From CBDFLD01 sp965249005 (lineage in GTDB: Bacteria > Acidobacteriota > UBA6911), in NCBI GenBank assembly GCA_965249005.1, contig CBDFLD010000022.1:806001-870000 (forward strand): 64,000 nt of DNA, given 5' to 3'. Both the position numbers and the translations under genes were made by a program. Below, piece by piece: positions 26,006 to 35,578 of the stretch. Numbering within the stretch: position 1 is the first letter of the stretch; the number at the start of each line of letters is the position of its first letter. The notes below the pieces were generated by a model that was not told the origin of the DNA, did no database searches, and saw nothing but the letters and a program-made list of their open reading frames with translations.

Positions 26006-27466
26006 ATGAAAACACTACGCCTTACCACAACCTTGTTTGTTGGCATCACCACGGCGTGTAGTGGCACTCCATCAGGGAACTCGAACCTCACCGTAGCCGA
26101 CACCTTGACTCGGGCCCAAGCAGCGGCCGGACAGTATATTTCCTGGAAGGAGCATATCGTCGACGACGAAAGCATCGGGGGGGTTGCCATTCGTGGCAGC
26201 GACGGCTTGGAGATCGGCGACCTCGACCAGGACGGGCACATCGACATCGTCTCGGTTCACGAAGCCGACACGACCTATGACGGCCGGCCACTCGGGCACG
26301 TTCGAATCGCGTTTGGCTCCCCGGATCCCGATCGGTGGGCACTGACGACCCTGGCAGAGGGAGCGGAAGCCGGCGCCGCCGAGGATGTGGCCATCGGAGA
26401 CATGAACGGGGACGGGTTCCCCGACGTCGTGGTGGCATGCGAGCTGGCGCATCTCATTTACTTCCAGAACCCGGGAAAGGACATCCGCACGGCCGACTGG
26501 CAGCGCGTCATTCCGGATGTGGCCAACAATCGCGGATCGTTTATTCGCGTCTTTGTCGCGGATTTCGATCAAGACGGTCGTCTGGAAGTGGTGGCGGCGA
26601 ACAAGGGGGGACAAAACCCGATCCCGGGCCAGAAAGATCTCGCCCCCATCTCTTGGTTCGAGGTACCGGAAGATCCGCTGGACGGAGCCCGGTGGAAGGA
26701 GCACGAGCTCACCCGGGTGCAGGTTCCCATCAATTCCAAGCCGGTGGATATGGACGGTGACGGAGATCTCGACATCCTCGGAGGAAGCCGCTTCGAGGCC
26801 CGGATGATGTGGTTTGAGAATATCTCGGAAGGAAGCATTCAGTTTCTGCAACATCGGATCGAAGTGACCGGAAGAAACGCCGAGCCCGAACCGATCGGGA
26901 GATACCTGACCGGGATGGATATCGAGTTCGTCGATCTCAATCAGGACGGACGGTTGGACCTCGTGACCCAGGAGACAACGTGGCTCTTGGTCTGGGTCGA
27001 GCAGCCGAAAGACTTCGCTGACCCTTGGCGAATTCACGTGATCGGAGCGACGACTCCCGATGCGACCGACGGGCTCGCGTTGGGAGATATCAACGATGAC
27101 GGCAGAATCGACGTTATCACGGGCGGCTACAGCGGCGGACCGCGAGACCGCGACGGGGAAGGGATTACGGTGCACGATTACGTCGGACGCATCGCCTGGT
27201 TCGAAAACCCTGGGGATCTGACAATCCCATGGCCGCGGCACGATATCTCACGCCGCAAACGAGGAATGTACGACAAGTTCATCGCGCGAGACATGGATGA
27301 CGATGGGGACATCGATTTCATCTCGACCCGAGGCAACAGCGTTCCCTATGATGGCGTGTTCTGGCTGGAACAGATTCGAACGGAGAATCCTGTGAAAGCC
27401 TTCGAGCCTGCGCGGCAGTCCGAAAGTGCTCACTTGCCGCTGCCACCCGACCAGACCACTGACTAG
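26006..27466 (+). CDS. FG-GAP/VCBS-repeat lipoprotein
   Basis: The 486-residue protein has a lipoprotein signal ending TTACSG and at least five calcium-binding-like FG-GAP/VCBS repeats: LEIGDLDQDGHIDIVS, VAIGDMNGDGFPDVVV, FVADFDQDGRLEVVA, PVDMDGDGDLDILGG, FVDLNQDGRLDLVT and LALGDINDDGRIDVITGG. These blades form an integrin-like propeller on the cell surface, often for binding or as a scaffold. GGAAGG lies 5 bases before the ATG at 26006. It follows the SelA-like gene by 38 bp. Confidence 0.88.
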   Translation: MKTLRLTTTLFVGITTACSGTPSGNSNLTVADTLTRAQAAAGQYISWKEHIVDDESIGGVAIRGSDGLEIGDLDQDGHIDIVSVHEADTTYDGRPLGHVRIAFGSPDPDRWALTTLAEGAEAGAAEDVAIGDMNGDGFPDVVVACELAHLIYFQNPGKDIRTADWQRVIPDVANNRGSFIRVFVADFDQDGRLEVVAANKGGQNPIPGQKDLAPISWFEVPEDPLDGARWKEHELTRVQVPINSKPVDMDGDGDLDILGGSRFEARMMWFENISEGSIQFLQHRIEVTGRNAEPEPIGRYLTGMDIEFVDLNQDGRLDLVTQETTWLLVWVEQPKDFADPWRIHVIGATTPDATDGLALGDINDDGRIDVITGGYSGGPRDRDGEGITVHDYVGRIAWFENPGDLTIPWPRHDISRRKRGMYDKFIARDMDDDGDIDFISTRGNSVPYDGVFWLEQIRTENPVKAFEPARQSESAHLPLPPDQTTD

Positions 27467-27484
27467 AGTGTTCCTGATTACTGC

Positions 27485-28111
27485 ATGACGAAGTTTCAAC
27501 TACCCAATGTCCGCAGCGTCCTCGCTGCTCATCACCCCAGCACCCAGGCATCTGCTCTGGCATCGAGGAAAACGGCGGTTGCGATCATCTTGCGAGACCA
27601 GCCGCATCATGGAACCGAAGCGCTGTTCATCCAACGAGCGGAACACCCCTTGGATCCTTGGTCCGGCCAGATGGCCTTTCCCGGCGGCCATCAGGAACAC
27701 CCGGATGAAAAGCTCGAGGAAGTCGCGCGACGCGAGACCTTCGAGGAAGTGGGAATCCGGCTGGATCCCGAGAGGTTGTTGGGCCGACTCGATGACTTGG
27801 CCGCAGGACGCCTTATGCAAATGCAGATGAGTGTTTCACCTTTCATCTACTCTGGGCCGGGAAAAGCGAATCTAAAAACCAACGCCGAGGTAGCCGACAC
27901 CGTTTGGGTCCCGTTGAGCTTCCTGAGCGAGAGGGCAAACCTGAGGCCTTTCTACTACGCCGCAGACCCGGAGCAGAGAGAGTTCGCTTCGTTTCAATTC
28001 CAGGAGCGCTACACGATCTGGGGTCTCACCTACCGGATGATCTGCAGTTTCATGTCGCTGTTCGACGTCGCATTGCCCGAATGGCTTGAAGAACAAGACA
28101 CCTCCGGTTAG
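27485..28111 (+). CDS. Nudix hydrolase, CoA pyrophosphatase type (NudL-like)
   Basis: The 208-residue protein has the Nudix box GGHQEHPDEKLEEVARRETFEEVGI (shown here by its parts: GGHQEHP, RETFEEVGI) preceded by FIQRAEHPLDPWSGQMAFPGG, the signature of the NudL/Pcd1 subgroup that splits CoA to 4'-phosphopantetheine and 3',5'-ADP. It would act in the cytoplasm on CoA or acyl-CoA. It starts 18 bp after the lipoprotein gene and may be read through from it. Confidence 0.88.
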   Translation: MTKFQLPNVRSVLAAHHPSTQASALASRKTAVAIILRDQPHHGTEALFIQRAEHPLDPWSGQMAFPGGHQEHPDEKLEEVARRETFEEVGIRLDPERLLGRLDDLAAGRLMQMQMSVSPFIYSGPGKANLKTNAEVADTVWVPLSFLSERANLRPFYYAADPEQREFASFQFQERYTIWGLTYRMICSFMSLFDVALPEWLEEQDTSG

Positions 28112-28180
28112 ATTCTCGACCTCACTTGGATCCCAGGCTGATAGCTCTCCAGTAACTGCTCGCGGAACTGCTTTTATTCG

Positions 28181-28279
28181 TGTGTCTTAGCAAGATCACG
28201 AAAATCGTGATCTTAGGGTCGTACCGGGCAGTTACTGTCCCAAGTGACCGGCGCGTCGCGCCGGTCGGACGCTGATAGC
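28181..28279 (+). repeat. Structured dispersed repeat, copy A
   Basis: Two hairpins in a row. The first is AAGATCACGA (28192-28201), loop AAA, TCGTGATCTT (28205-28214). The second is GACCGGCGCG (28246-28255), one base, CGCGCCGGTC (28257-28266). The whole unit aligns with 50220-50320: both begin TGTGTC, share CCAAGTGACC before the second hairpin and end near GATAGC/GACAGC. It lies between convergent genes and may also end transcription. Confidence 0.7.
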
Positions 28280-28285
28280 TGAACG

Positions 28286-29821
28286 CTATTCTTCTCCTCC
28301 GAGTTCCTGACGCAGATTCTTCTTGAGCACCTTTCCGGATGGGTTCCGCGGCAATGCCTCGACAAAGTGCACAGCCTTGGGGCACTTGTACCCCGCAAGC
28401 GACGCCCGGCAGAACTGCGTGATTTGCGCCGGATCCTCGCCCGTCCCGGGTTTGAGAACCACAACGGCCGTAACCTTTTCTCCCCACTCTGTATCCGGAA
28501 GCCCGATGACGGTGCAGTCGGCAATGGCGGGATGTCGAAACAAGACCCTTTCTACTTCGCTGGGGTAGACATTTTCTCCCCCCGAGATGATCATGTCCTT
28601 TTTCCGGTCGACGAGATACAAGTAGCCTTCATCGTCGAACCGTCCCATGTCTCCCGTGTAGAACCAGCCATCCTTGATGGCTTGCGCGGTCATCTCGGGC
28701 TTTCCCCAGTATTCCTTCATGACCGAGGTGCTCCGAATGACCACCTCCCCGATTTCGTTCGCTGGCAGGCGGCCGCCCGAATCGTCGACCACGCGCACGT
28801 CGCAATGCAGCATCTCTCTTCCAGCGGAGCCAAGGAGATGCTCCTTCCCTTTCTCCACCGCCTCCCGATGCTCTTCGGCAGTCAGGACCGTGCCCGACGG
28901 ACCGGTCTCGGTCAGTCCGTAACCCTGGACGAAGATGTAGCCGAAACAGTCCAATGCCCTCTTCAGCAACGGCACCGGCGTGGGCGCGCCAGCGTATACC
29001 ACCGTCTTGAGACTGCTGAGGTCGTATTGGTCCTTCTGCGGGAACTCCACCATGTGATGCATTATGAAGGGCACGACGATCATTCGAGTGATCCTCTCGG
29101 ACTGCACCGTCTCGAAGATCTTTGGTATGTCCACCGTTTTCATCAACACAGTCCGCGCTCCCGCCAGAAGGGCGATCGTGGCCGTGACCGTTCCGGCGAC
29201 ATGGTACAAGGGGACAAAAATCAGAGCGTTGTCGCGGTGAGACACTCCGGCAGCCGAAAAGCCGATGCCCAGCAGAGCGGAATCGATGAGGTTGCGGTGC
29301 GTCAACACCGCTCCCTTGGGAAACCCCGTCGTCCCGCTGGTATAGAGAATACAGGCTCTGTCATCCTCATGGATGGCAACCTCCTTCGATTCAGAGTCCG
29401 AGCCGGTCAATTCTTCGTAGGAAAGCAGCCCATCTGCTTCGTGGCCTACAGCCACGATATGTTGGAGATTCGGCCGGATGCCCTCCACCAGCGGATAAAA
29501 CGCATCGCTCACAAACAACGCCCGCGCCTGGCAGTCCTCCAGAACATACTCGACCTCGGAGCCGGTATGCCGCCAGTTCAATGGAACGACGGTGAGCCCG
29601 CCCGCTGGAAGGCCGTGCAGCAACTCCAGATTCTGGTGGCAATTCTGCATTAAAACCGCCACCCTATCTCCGGGTTTCAACCCCAGGCGGTAAAGGCTGG
29701 ACACCAGGTTCCGCGTGCGATTCTTGAATTCAGCGAATGTAAGTTTCGTCGTACAACGAATCGCTTCCTTGTCGGGAAAGCGATGGGCCGCTCGATCAAT
29801 GGCCGCTCTGATTGTAGTCAT
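28286..29821 (-). CDS. Long/medium-chain acyl-CoA synthetase (FadD-like)
   Basis: The 511-residue class I adenylate-forming enzyme shows YTSGTTGFPKGAVLTHRN (P-loop), QGYGLTETGP, GWFYTGDMG, VDRKKDMIISGGENVYPSEVE and the catalytic Lys in NPSGKVLKKNLR. It would activate a fatty or related acid to its CoA ester. ATG at 29821 is preceded by GGAGAA; an in-frame extension to 29944 is not family-like. Convergent with the Nudix gene; divergent from the phosphatase gene at 30007. Confidence 0.92.
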   Translation of the reverse strand: MTTIRAAIDRAAHRFPDKEAIRCTTKLTFAEFKNRTRNLVSSLYRLGLKPGDRVAVLMQNCHQNLELLHGLPAGGLTVVPLNWRHTGSEVEYVLEDCQARALFVSDAFYPLVEGIRPNLQHIVAVGHEADGLLSYEELTGSDSESKEVAIHEDDRACILYTSGTTGFPKGAVLTHRNLIDSALLGIGFSAAGVSHRDNALIFVPLYHVAGTVTATIALLAGARTVLMKTVDIPKIFETVQSERITRMIVVPFIMHHMVEFPQKDQYDLSSLKTVVYAGAPTPVPLLKRALDCFGYIFVQGYGLTETGPSGTVLTAEEHREAVEKGKEHLLGSAGREMLHCDVRVVDDSGGRLPANEIGEVVIRSTSVMKEYWGKPEMTAQAIKDGWFYTGDMGRFDDEGYLYLVDRKKDMIISGGENVYPSEVERVLFRHPAIADCTVIGLPDTEWGEKVTAVVVLKPGTGEDPAQITQFCRASLAGYKCPKAVHFVEALPRNPSGKVLKKNLRQELGGEE

Positions 29822-30006
29822 GAGTTCTCCTATCGGGCGGATCGAATTCCGTGCCCAGACGCAACAGTCACGAAAGGAATAATCCCCATCCCCGCGGATG
29901 CTTCTGAGGATTCCGCTCTCTCTCGGGGTCGATTCTTGAAGCATGTATCATAAACCAGATTGAGGCATACGGGTATGCTACGTTGGACTTCCTTGGAGAA
30001 AGCATC

Positions 30007-30621
30007 TTGCGACTTTATCTAATCCGGCATGGAGAGACGGAATACAACCGAACTCACAAAATGCAGGGACACCAGCCAATTCCGCTGAATGATCTCGGCA
30101 TCCAACAAGCCAAGCTGCTCGCAGCCCGCATGCAGGGTCTTCGCATCGACAAGATCTACGCAAGTGATCTGCGGCGGACCGTCATGACGGCGAGTATCCT
30201 CTCGGCATACACGGGAGTGCCCGTCTTTTATGACCGCTGTTTTCGCGAGCGAGATCCAGGACGGCTAATAGAACTCTCCTATGAAGATGCCATGCCGTTT
30301 TTCAACGAACAAGACTACGTCCCCCCGGGAGGAGAGAGCGTTCGAGTCTTCGAGGAACGCGTCCGACAGGCATGCCGCGCACTGGTCCGTAGGGAAGGAC
30401 ATTTGAAACCCCACCTGGCACTCGTGAGCCACGGAATGTTCGTGGGTGCGTTTCTGCGTGCGTGCGCGGGCCTCGATCCGGAAGAGCTTGCGCTCATTCC
30501 GTCGCGCAACACCGCTCTGACGATCGCGGAGTATACAGGACGTTGGAGGGTGCCCGTAATCAGCGACACCTCTCATCTGGAGAACCCGGGCGACCCGCAT
30601 CCGTTCATGGCAGGTGGATAG
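30007..30621 (+). CDS. Histidine-phosphatase (phosphoglycerate-mutase-like) enzyme
   Basis: The protein begins almost at the catalytic LIRHGETEYN motif, with the phospho-accepting His, followed by SDLRRTVMTA (Arg ligand) and LVSHGMFVGAFL (second His). About 204 residues. These enzymes remove phosphate from sugars, nucleotides or cobalamin precursors; the substrate is unknown. TTG at 30007 is preferred as start because GGAGAA lies 6 bases upstream; TTG at 29983 is an alternative. Confidence 0.85.
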   Translation: MRLYLIRHGETEYNRTHKMQGHQPIPLNDLGIQQAKLLAARMQGLRIDKIYASDLRRTVMTASILSAYTGVPVFYDRCFRERDPGRLIELSYEDAMPFFNEQDYVPPGGESVRVFEERVRQACRALVRREGHLKPHLALVSHGMFVGAFLRACAGLDPEELALIPSRNTALTIAEYTGRWRVPVISDTSHLENPGDPHPFMAGG

Positions 30622-30748
30622 CGACAAACAACGATATCATCCGGCCGTCCCACCTCCACGCCCATCCTCTCTCAGAATATGAGACGGCCTTCACAACTGA
30701 CGACTTCGCTGAAGGGTCGGAGAGCGGTTAGCGGAAAGCGTTTCTAAA

Positions 30749-31693
30749 ATGAACCGAGCTATTGAGCGATTCCTGATTGTCTGGTTGGCGCTGCTGTCCG
30801 TTGTTGCCTTCTACTGGCCCCGCTGGGGATCCGGCGGACCGGATCCGTTCGTGCTGTCCCGCCCCGCTTTGTCGTACCTCATTGCTCTGATCATGTTTGC
30901 CGTCGGATGCCTTCTGCCGAAAGACGAAGTACGGGAGGTCTTTCGCCGTTGGCCCATGGTGGCGGCCGGAACTGCAATTCAGTATATCTGCATGCCGATC
31001 ATTGCATACACGTGCGCGCACTTGTTTCAGCTGCGCGATGAGGCGCTCGTGGGTGTCATCATGGTCGGTTGCGTACCCGGAGCCATGGCATCGAACGTTC
31101 TCACGCTTCTTGCCCGTGGGAACGTCAGCTTCTCGGTCAGCCTCACCACCGCTGCGACCATCCTCTCTCCCCTGGTAGTCCCGGTCACCTTGCTTCTTGC
31201 CCTACGGGCCGAGGTGGCCCTCGATCCGGTGCAGGTCTCGGTGAAGCTTCTCAGAGAGGTCGTCGCGCCCGTCGTGTTGGGACACGTTTTATGCCGAACC
31301 TATTCCGGCTTCGGCAGAATCGCGGGCCGTGCAGCCCCGGCAGTGGCCAACCTGGCGATCCTCTGGACCATTGCCGTCGTAGTCGGCCTGAATCGGGAAA
31401 ACTCCGCACAAGTCACCACGATGGTCCTGTGGTGCCTGCTTGCGATCAACGCGTTCGGCTATGCCGCCGGCTACCTCGGAGGCTATGGATTGCGACTGGC
31501 GGAGCCAATGAGAAGAGCCTTGACCTTGGAAGTGGGCATGCAAAACGCGGGCTTGGGTACCGTTCTCTCACTCACCCTCTTTCCTGAGCAAGTCGGCGCC
31601 TCGATTCCGCCGGCGGTTTACACTTTTGGCTGCATGTTCACCGGAACCATGATGGCCCAGTACTGGGCCGCGAATCCACCGGAGAAGACGTAG
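30749..31693 (+). CDS. Bile acid:sodium symporter (SBF/BASS) family transporter
   Basis: The 314-residue protein has about ten membrane helices. Family markers are ALIMFAVGCLL, VGCVPGAMASNVLTLLARGNVSFSVSLTTAAT (broken substrate-binding helix) and LEVGMQNAGLG (second broken helix). Relatives use sodium to import bile acids, pantoate or keto acids. No substrate can be assigned; pantoate transport would fit the pan genes 18 kb away but this is speculation. Confidence 0.88.
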   Translation: MNRAIERFLIVWLALLSVVAFYWPRWGSGGPDPFVLSRPALSYLIALIMFAVGCLLPKDEVREVFRRWPMVAAGTAIQYICMPIIAYTCAHLFQLRDEALVGVIMVGCVPGAMASNVLTLLARGNVSFSVSLTTAATILSPLVVPVTLLLALRAEVALDPVQVSVKLLREVVAPVVLGHVLCRTYSGFGRIAGRAAPAVANLAILWTIAVVVGLNRENSAQVTTMVLWCLLAINAFGYAAGYLGGYGLRLAEPMRRALTLEVGMQNAGLGTVLSLTLFPEQVGASIPPAVYTFGCMFTGTMMAQYWAANPPEKT

Positions 31694-32527
31694 ACTCAGC
31701 CCCTTCACTGGACGATTTCAGTCGCTATCGCACCCACCATCGCCACTGTCAGCATGACGCGGCGACCGTCGCGACTCCTTCATGACATGACCTCGCGGTC
31801 CAACTCGGACCTAGGTGCAACCGCACGTGGCTGATGCTTCCCGTAGGATCCTGTCGTCCGACCACCTCCCTCCGCCCACCCTGTTAGCTCAAATTTACGG
31901 AGAGTCATTTGGTGGGCCCGCAGCACCCACAGCGCCTACACAATGGTCGACCCATATGTGACGCCCCGGGTCCCGCAAGGAATCGAAAACAAGCAGCCAC
32001 GAGTTTGGAAGTCACTTCTGCATTTTGCCGCATGGGAACTTCACCTCGCACGCTCCGCTCTACGCGCTCGGCAAATGAAACGCCCCGTCTAGAGGCATCA
32101 GGGAGAACAGAACCGCGACACCCTCCATTGGGTCGACTTGAACTAGTACTCTTGGAATAGTCATTTCGGACAATTGTAAAATGTTGAAAACTCCCGGATA
32201 ATGTCGTCGTCAGCAATGATTGTAGCAGGGTTCTTCGCTTCCCCCGAAGAGCTTGTTCTTCACCGAGGCAAACAAGATCACGCCTTTACGACTTTTGGGT
32301 TTTGATGTTCTCTATTTCTCTCCCCACAAAAAGACATAGAGGGTAGAAGTTAAATTTTGAAGCTTAGGTAAGCTCGCGACCGAGGTCATCCCCACGACCT
32401 TCATGGACCACGGTCCACCCATCGCGTTCGTTAGCAAGAGGGGCTGCCCCGGCTGTCATGCCGGGGCTAGTATCGAGTGACCGTTCTCTAGTTTCATCTG
32501 GAATCACATTTCTTCCCATGATTTCCG
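31694..32527. other. Long non-coding stretch at the start of the decayed island
   Basis: About 830 bases without a convincing gene. It becomes AT-rich near 32290-32360. A strong hairpin at 32446-32467 has GCCCCGGC, loop TGTCAT, GCCGGGGC, with no T-run after it. I see no tRNA or known RNA family. Confidence 0.5.
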
Positions 32528-32554
32528 TTGGTTAGAGATATATTCCATGCTTGT

Positions 32555-32866
32555 GAGCACTCAACCCAATTTGTCCGAAAATCGACCCAGCTTCTTGAGG
32601 CAGGTGCTGCTTCGCTCCCAATCATTACGACGGATGTCCCAGGTTGTAGAGAACTCGCGCGCCATGGGCAGAATGGGCTGTTGATTCCTCCAAAAGACTC
32701 GCGCGCACTAGTCGAAGCTGTCTCCCAATTGGTCTCCTCCACGAACAAGCGGGAACAGATGGGAATTCGCTCACGGGAACCAATCGAAGAGATGTTCTCG
32801 TTGCATCGTGTAGCAGATGCTTACGAAAAACTTTATCAATCAATTTTGGACAACAAGATCTCATGA
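32555..32866 (+). pseudogene. Glycosyltransferase family 4 (GT-B), C-terminal fragment
   Basis: The sequence from KSTQLLEAGAASLPIITTDVPGCREL to the end is the nucleotide-sugar-binding C-terminus of a group 1 glycosyltransferase; the two thirds before it are missing. The first in-frame ATG (32528) sits just outside the homologous part. It overlaps the start of the DegT-like gene by 4 bases (ATGA), the arrangement of a polysaccharide biosynthesis operon, so the two were once neighbours in such an operon. Confidence 0.75.
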
Positions 32867-33372
32867 GCGAAGCGTTCTTAAACTCCTCCGTGCCGGATAT
32901 CGGGGACGAGGAAATCGCTGAGGTGGTGGATACTCTCCGCTCTGGTTGGCTCACAACTGGCGTAAAAACAAAGAGACTAGAAAAGGAGTTTGTCGATTAT
33001 CTGGGCATCAAGCATGCCATTGCCGTCAACTCCGGCACTTCAGCACTCCATCTCACCCTTGAATCAATTGGTGTCGGTGTCGGAGATAAGGTGATTACAA
33101 CTCCTTACACGTTTGCCGCCACTGCTGAAGTCATACGCTATCTCGGTGCGGACCCGTTGTTTGTCGATATTGACCGTGAGACCCTCAATATCGATGCGAA
33201 GAAGCTTGCAAACACTCTTTCACAAACTGCCGGAGTAAAGGCCATTATCCCTGTCCATTTCGCGGGGCAGGCATGTGAGATGGATGAAATCCTCATGCTT
33301 GCCAGACGATATGGAATCCGCGTTGTCGATGACGCCGCACATGCCCTACCTGGACTGCCCAGGGTTTCGTAG
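32863..33372 (+). pseudogene. DegT/DnrJ-family sugar aminotransferase, cut by an IS3-type element
   Basis: The first 163 residues are a normal start of a UDP-sugar PLP aminotransferase: SSVPDIGDEEIAEV, SGWLTTG, VNSGTSALHL, TTPYTFAAT, VHFAGQACEMD and VVDDAAHALP. The reading is then broken at 33351 by the left end of an IS3-like element; six chance codons follow to a TAG. The active-site Lys half is missing, so the protein cannot work. It belonged to cell-surface polysaccharide synthesis. Confidence 0.82.
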
Positions 33373-33417
33373 ACACTTTTGAAGGCCTAAAATGAGGCAA
33401 CATTCAGGGGTGAAACC

Positions 33418-33699
33418 ATGGGACAGCCAAGATACACGGACAAGTTCAAACGGGAAGCTGTGCGGCAAGTTACGGAGAAGGGGCGTCCGGTCAAAGAAGT
33501 GGCCGAACGGCTCGGGATGTCGAGTTACAGCCTCTACGGGTGGATCAAGAAGCACGGCCCCGCTGCTGGAACGAAGGCGAGCCGGCTGGCGAACAAAGAC
33601 GATGAGATCCGGAGGCTGCGGGCTGAGCTGAAAAGGGTAACCGAAGAACGGAACATTCTCCGAAAGGCCGCCGCGTACTTTGCCAAAACATCCGGGTAA
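33418..33699 (+). CDS. IS3-family transposase OrfA
   Basis: The 93-residue protein is a complete OrfA: helix-turn-helix KFKREAVRQVTEKGRPVKEVAERLGMSSYSLYGWIKKHG in pieces, then a leucine-zipper-like helix (DEIRRLRAELKRVTEERNIL) and RKAAAYFA. It binds the element ends. Without OrfB it cannot move the element. Confidence 0.85.
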   Translation: MGQPRYTDKFKREAVRQVTEKGRPVKEVAERLGMSSYSLYGWIKKHGPAAGTKASRLANKDDEIRRLRAELKRVTEERNILRKAAAYFAKTSG

Positions 33700-33905
33700 G
33701 GTACGCGTTTATACGCAACCATCGGGACGAGTTCCGGGTGCAACCGATGTGTCGCGTACTGAGGGTGCATCGCAGCGGTTTCTATGCCTAGAGCTGAAAC
33801 AGCCCGTGTCGGCCCGTGCAAAGGAGGATCAGCGGTTGCTTGGGCAGATCTGCAAGCTGTTCATCCGACTGGAGGTAGAAGGCCGGGCTGTCGGTATGCA
33901 AATCG
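33694..33905 (+). pseudogene. IS3-family OrfB, degenerate 5' fragment
   Basis: After orfA the sequence reads YAFIRNHRDEFRVQPMCRVL and HRSGFYA, then TAG where the family has Trp (TGG). The family reading continues in another frame as KQPVSARAKEDQRLLGQI and fades within about 100 bases. The DDE catalytic domain is absent. Confidence 0.65.
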
Positions 33906-34181
33906 ACCTCAGAAATGCGTCGCTAGGGGGGTCGGTTTCCGGCGAGCCGGTGCATTTCGCTTTCGGGTTTAACTCCGAAAAGAGGACGTACCCGGTGGGG
34001 CAGACGGGCGCCTGCCAAAGGAGACATAATGCCTTCTATCGGACGCTGCGGAGACGCATCTCGGGAACAAGGTACTTGCGAGACGCAGCTTGTTTTTACT
34101 ATCCTCTCCGCGTTATTTCCCGGACCGCATGAAGTGAGAACTTTACCGAATAACTACAAACGATGAGTCAATCCCATTTTC

Positions 34182-35578
34182 AGTTGAAATTGGATAGCGG
34201 CTCCCGTGGTATTCACGCAATTCGTTCCTCCACGGCTTTTGAAAAGCGGGCTTTTAAGGAACGACGTAACCTCGGTAGGTGGCGATAGCCACGGACCTTC
34301 CTGAGTCTCGGCTCGATCTCGAGCAATGCCGTAGCTACCCAACGATGTAATTGGTTGCTGTTTTTCCAGTAATCCACTTTGTCGGTTCTTTGTCCAAGCT
34401 GCGCATTGATGGACTCAAGACAATTCGTAGTAGAGAAACTTTCCCGGAGTTCCTCAGCCAGGCCCAACCGGTGAAGGGTGAGAGTCTCTTCGAAACCCTC
34501 ATCCAAGCTGGCTGCCGCTGACTGGTTCAGCAGCAATAGTTCTTTTCGGACCCTTAGAAGCGCTTTTTCTGCCTCTTTCAGGTTTGGCTTTTGATAGGCA
34601 TCCTGCAATCGTTTGCGAAAGGTTCCCTGTTTGCTCTTGGGTAAGTAGCACAATACATTTTCACGCTTGTGCCATCGGCAGCGCTGCACGACCGCCCGGT
34701 TGCCGAATACCGCCTGGACGGCTTTTCGCAATCCTTTGGACCCATCGATAACGCACATCAGGCCCTTGTCATGGCAAAGCCCTCTTTGTATTAGCCCTCG
34801 GAGAAAGGCTATACACACTCGTTCATTTTCGGTACTGGCCTGCAGGAACCCCAAGATGATCTTCTCACCCTCGAGGGTCACTCCCAATCCAATCAGGATT
34901 TGCTCCGATGCAAAGCTTTTGCCGTCCAGAAAGAGAGCAACAAAATCGTATCCTGCAAGAGATCGTTCCTGCAGCTCCTTCAGTTTTCGAGCTGTCACTT
35001 GGATGGTACGGCGCGAGATGCTTGATGCTGACATGCCAAAAGCCTCCGGAACGGCCTCAGCGCACTCCCGATAATTCCGACAGGATAATCCGTTGATCAC
35101 CTTCTTCAAAAGGCCCTCGTCCATATTCCTGGGTTGCTGCAACTGCCTATAGGTTCTCAACGGCGCTTCACGACCTTGGTTTGTGTCCCGGACTCGAGGA
35201 ACACGGACTGGAATCTTCTGATCTGTGAGATACACTGAACCCCTTTGCGATCCCCATCGATGAAGGTTGCAATCACCGCCGGCTCGGCTATAACGCTTCC
35301 CGGCGAGCTCGTTGACTTCATCTTCAAGGCTGTCCTGGACGGCTCTCAATCCGAGCGGTATCAATGCTTGGATCAGCTCGATACGTGCATCAAGTTCATT
35401 GACCTGATCGTTGATTTCCGGAACCCGAGCCCCGCCTGAGGATCGTTTTTGCTTCGATGTGATGCTGTTTGGTAGAATCTTCTTCATAGTGGCTCCTTGA
35501 GAATTGGTTGACTTCGTTTTCGCTAAAAACAAAAATCTACCACTCTTGGAGCCGCTTTCCTTTCATTGAATTTCAACT
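34182..35578 (-). mobile_element. IS256-family insertion sequence
   Basis: The two ends share an outer AGTTGAAATT (34182-34191; reverse complement at 35569-35578) and an inner AGCGGCTCC followed by GTGGTA, which form the inverted repeats around one mutator-type transposase gene. I see no 8-9-bp target duplication next to these ends, so the boundaries may be off by a few bases or the flanks have been rearranged. Confidence 0.75.
34213..35487 (-). CDS. IS256-family (mutator) transposase
   Basis: The 424-residue protein shows the IS256 pattern: RVPRVRD, SCRNYRECAEAVPEAFGMSASSISRR (in parts), FVALFLDGKSF with the first Asp, VIDGSKGLRKAVQAVFG with the second Asp, QRCRWHKRENVLCYLPK, and the catalytic Glu in STTNCLESIN. 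AAGGAG lies 5 bases before the ATG at 35487. It looks intact. Its 3' end reaches into the left inverted-repeat region. Confidence 0.9.
   Translation of the reverse strand: MKKILPNSITSKQKRSSGGARVPEINDQVNELDARIELIQALIPLGLRAVQDSLEDEVNELAGKRYSRAGGDCNLHRWGSQRGSVYLTDQKIPVRVPRVRDTNQGREAPLRTYRQLQQPRNMDEGLLKKVINGLSCRNYRECAEAVPEAFGMSASSISRRTIQVTARKLKELQERSLAGYDFVALFLDGKSFASEQILIGLGVTLEGEKIILGFLQASTENERVCIAFLRGLIQRGLCHDKGLMCVIDGSKGLRKAVQAVFGNRAVVQRCRWHKRENVLCYLPKSKQGTFRKRLQDAYQKPNLKEAEKALLRVRKELLLLNQSAAASLDEGFEETLTLHRLGLAEELRESFSTTNCLESINAQLGQRTDKVDYWKNSNQLHRWVATALLEIEPRLRKVRGYRHLPRLRRSLKARFSKAVEERIA

Larger units (their letters stand above)
33351..33910 (+). mobile_element. Relic of an IS3-family element
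   Basis: The left end starts TGGACTGCCCAGGG inside the DegT-like gene. It carries an intact orfA and a decayed orfB. Homology to an IS3 transposase fades near 33910 and no right inverted repeat or target duplication is visible. The end coordinate is approximate. Confidence 0.65.

Noticed and set aside
28181..28279. The structured repeat as an integron attC site
   Set aside because: No core RYYYAAC/GTTRRRY pair is present and there is no integrase gene in the window.
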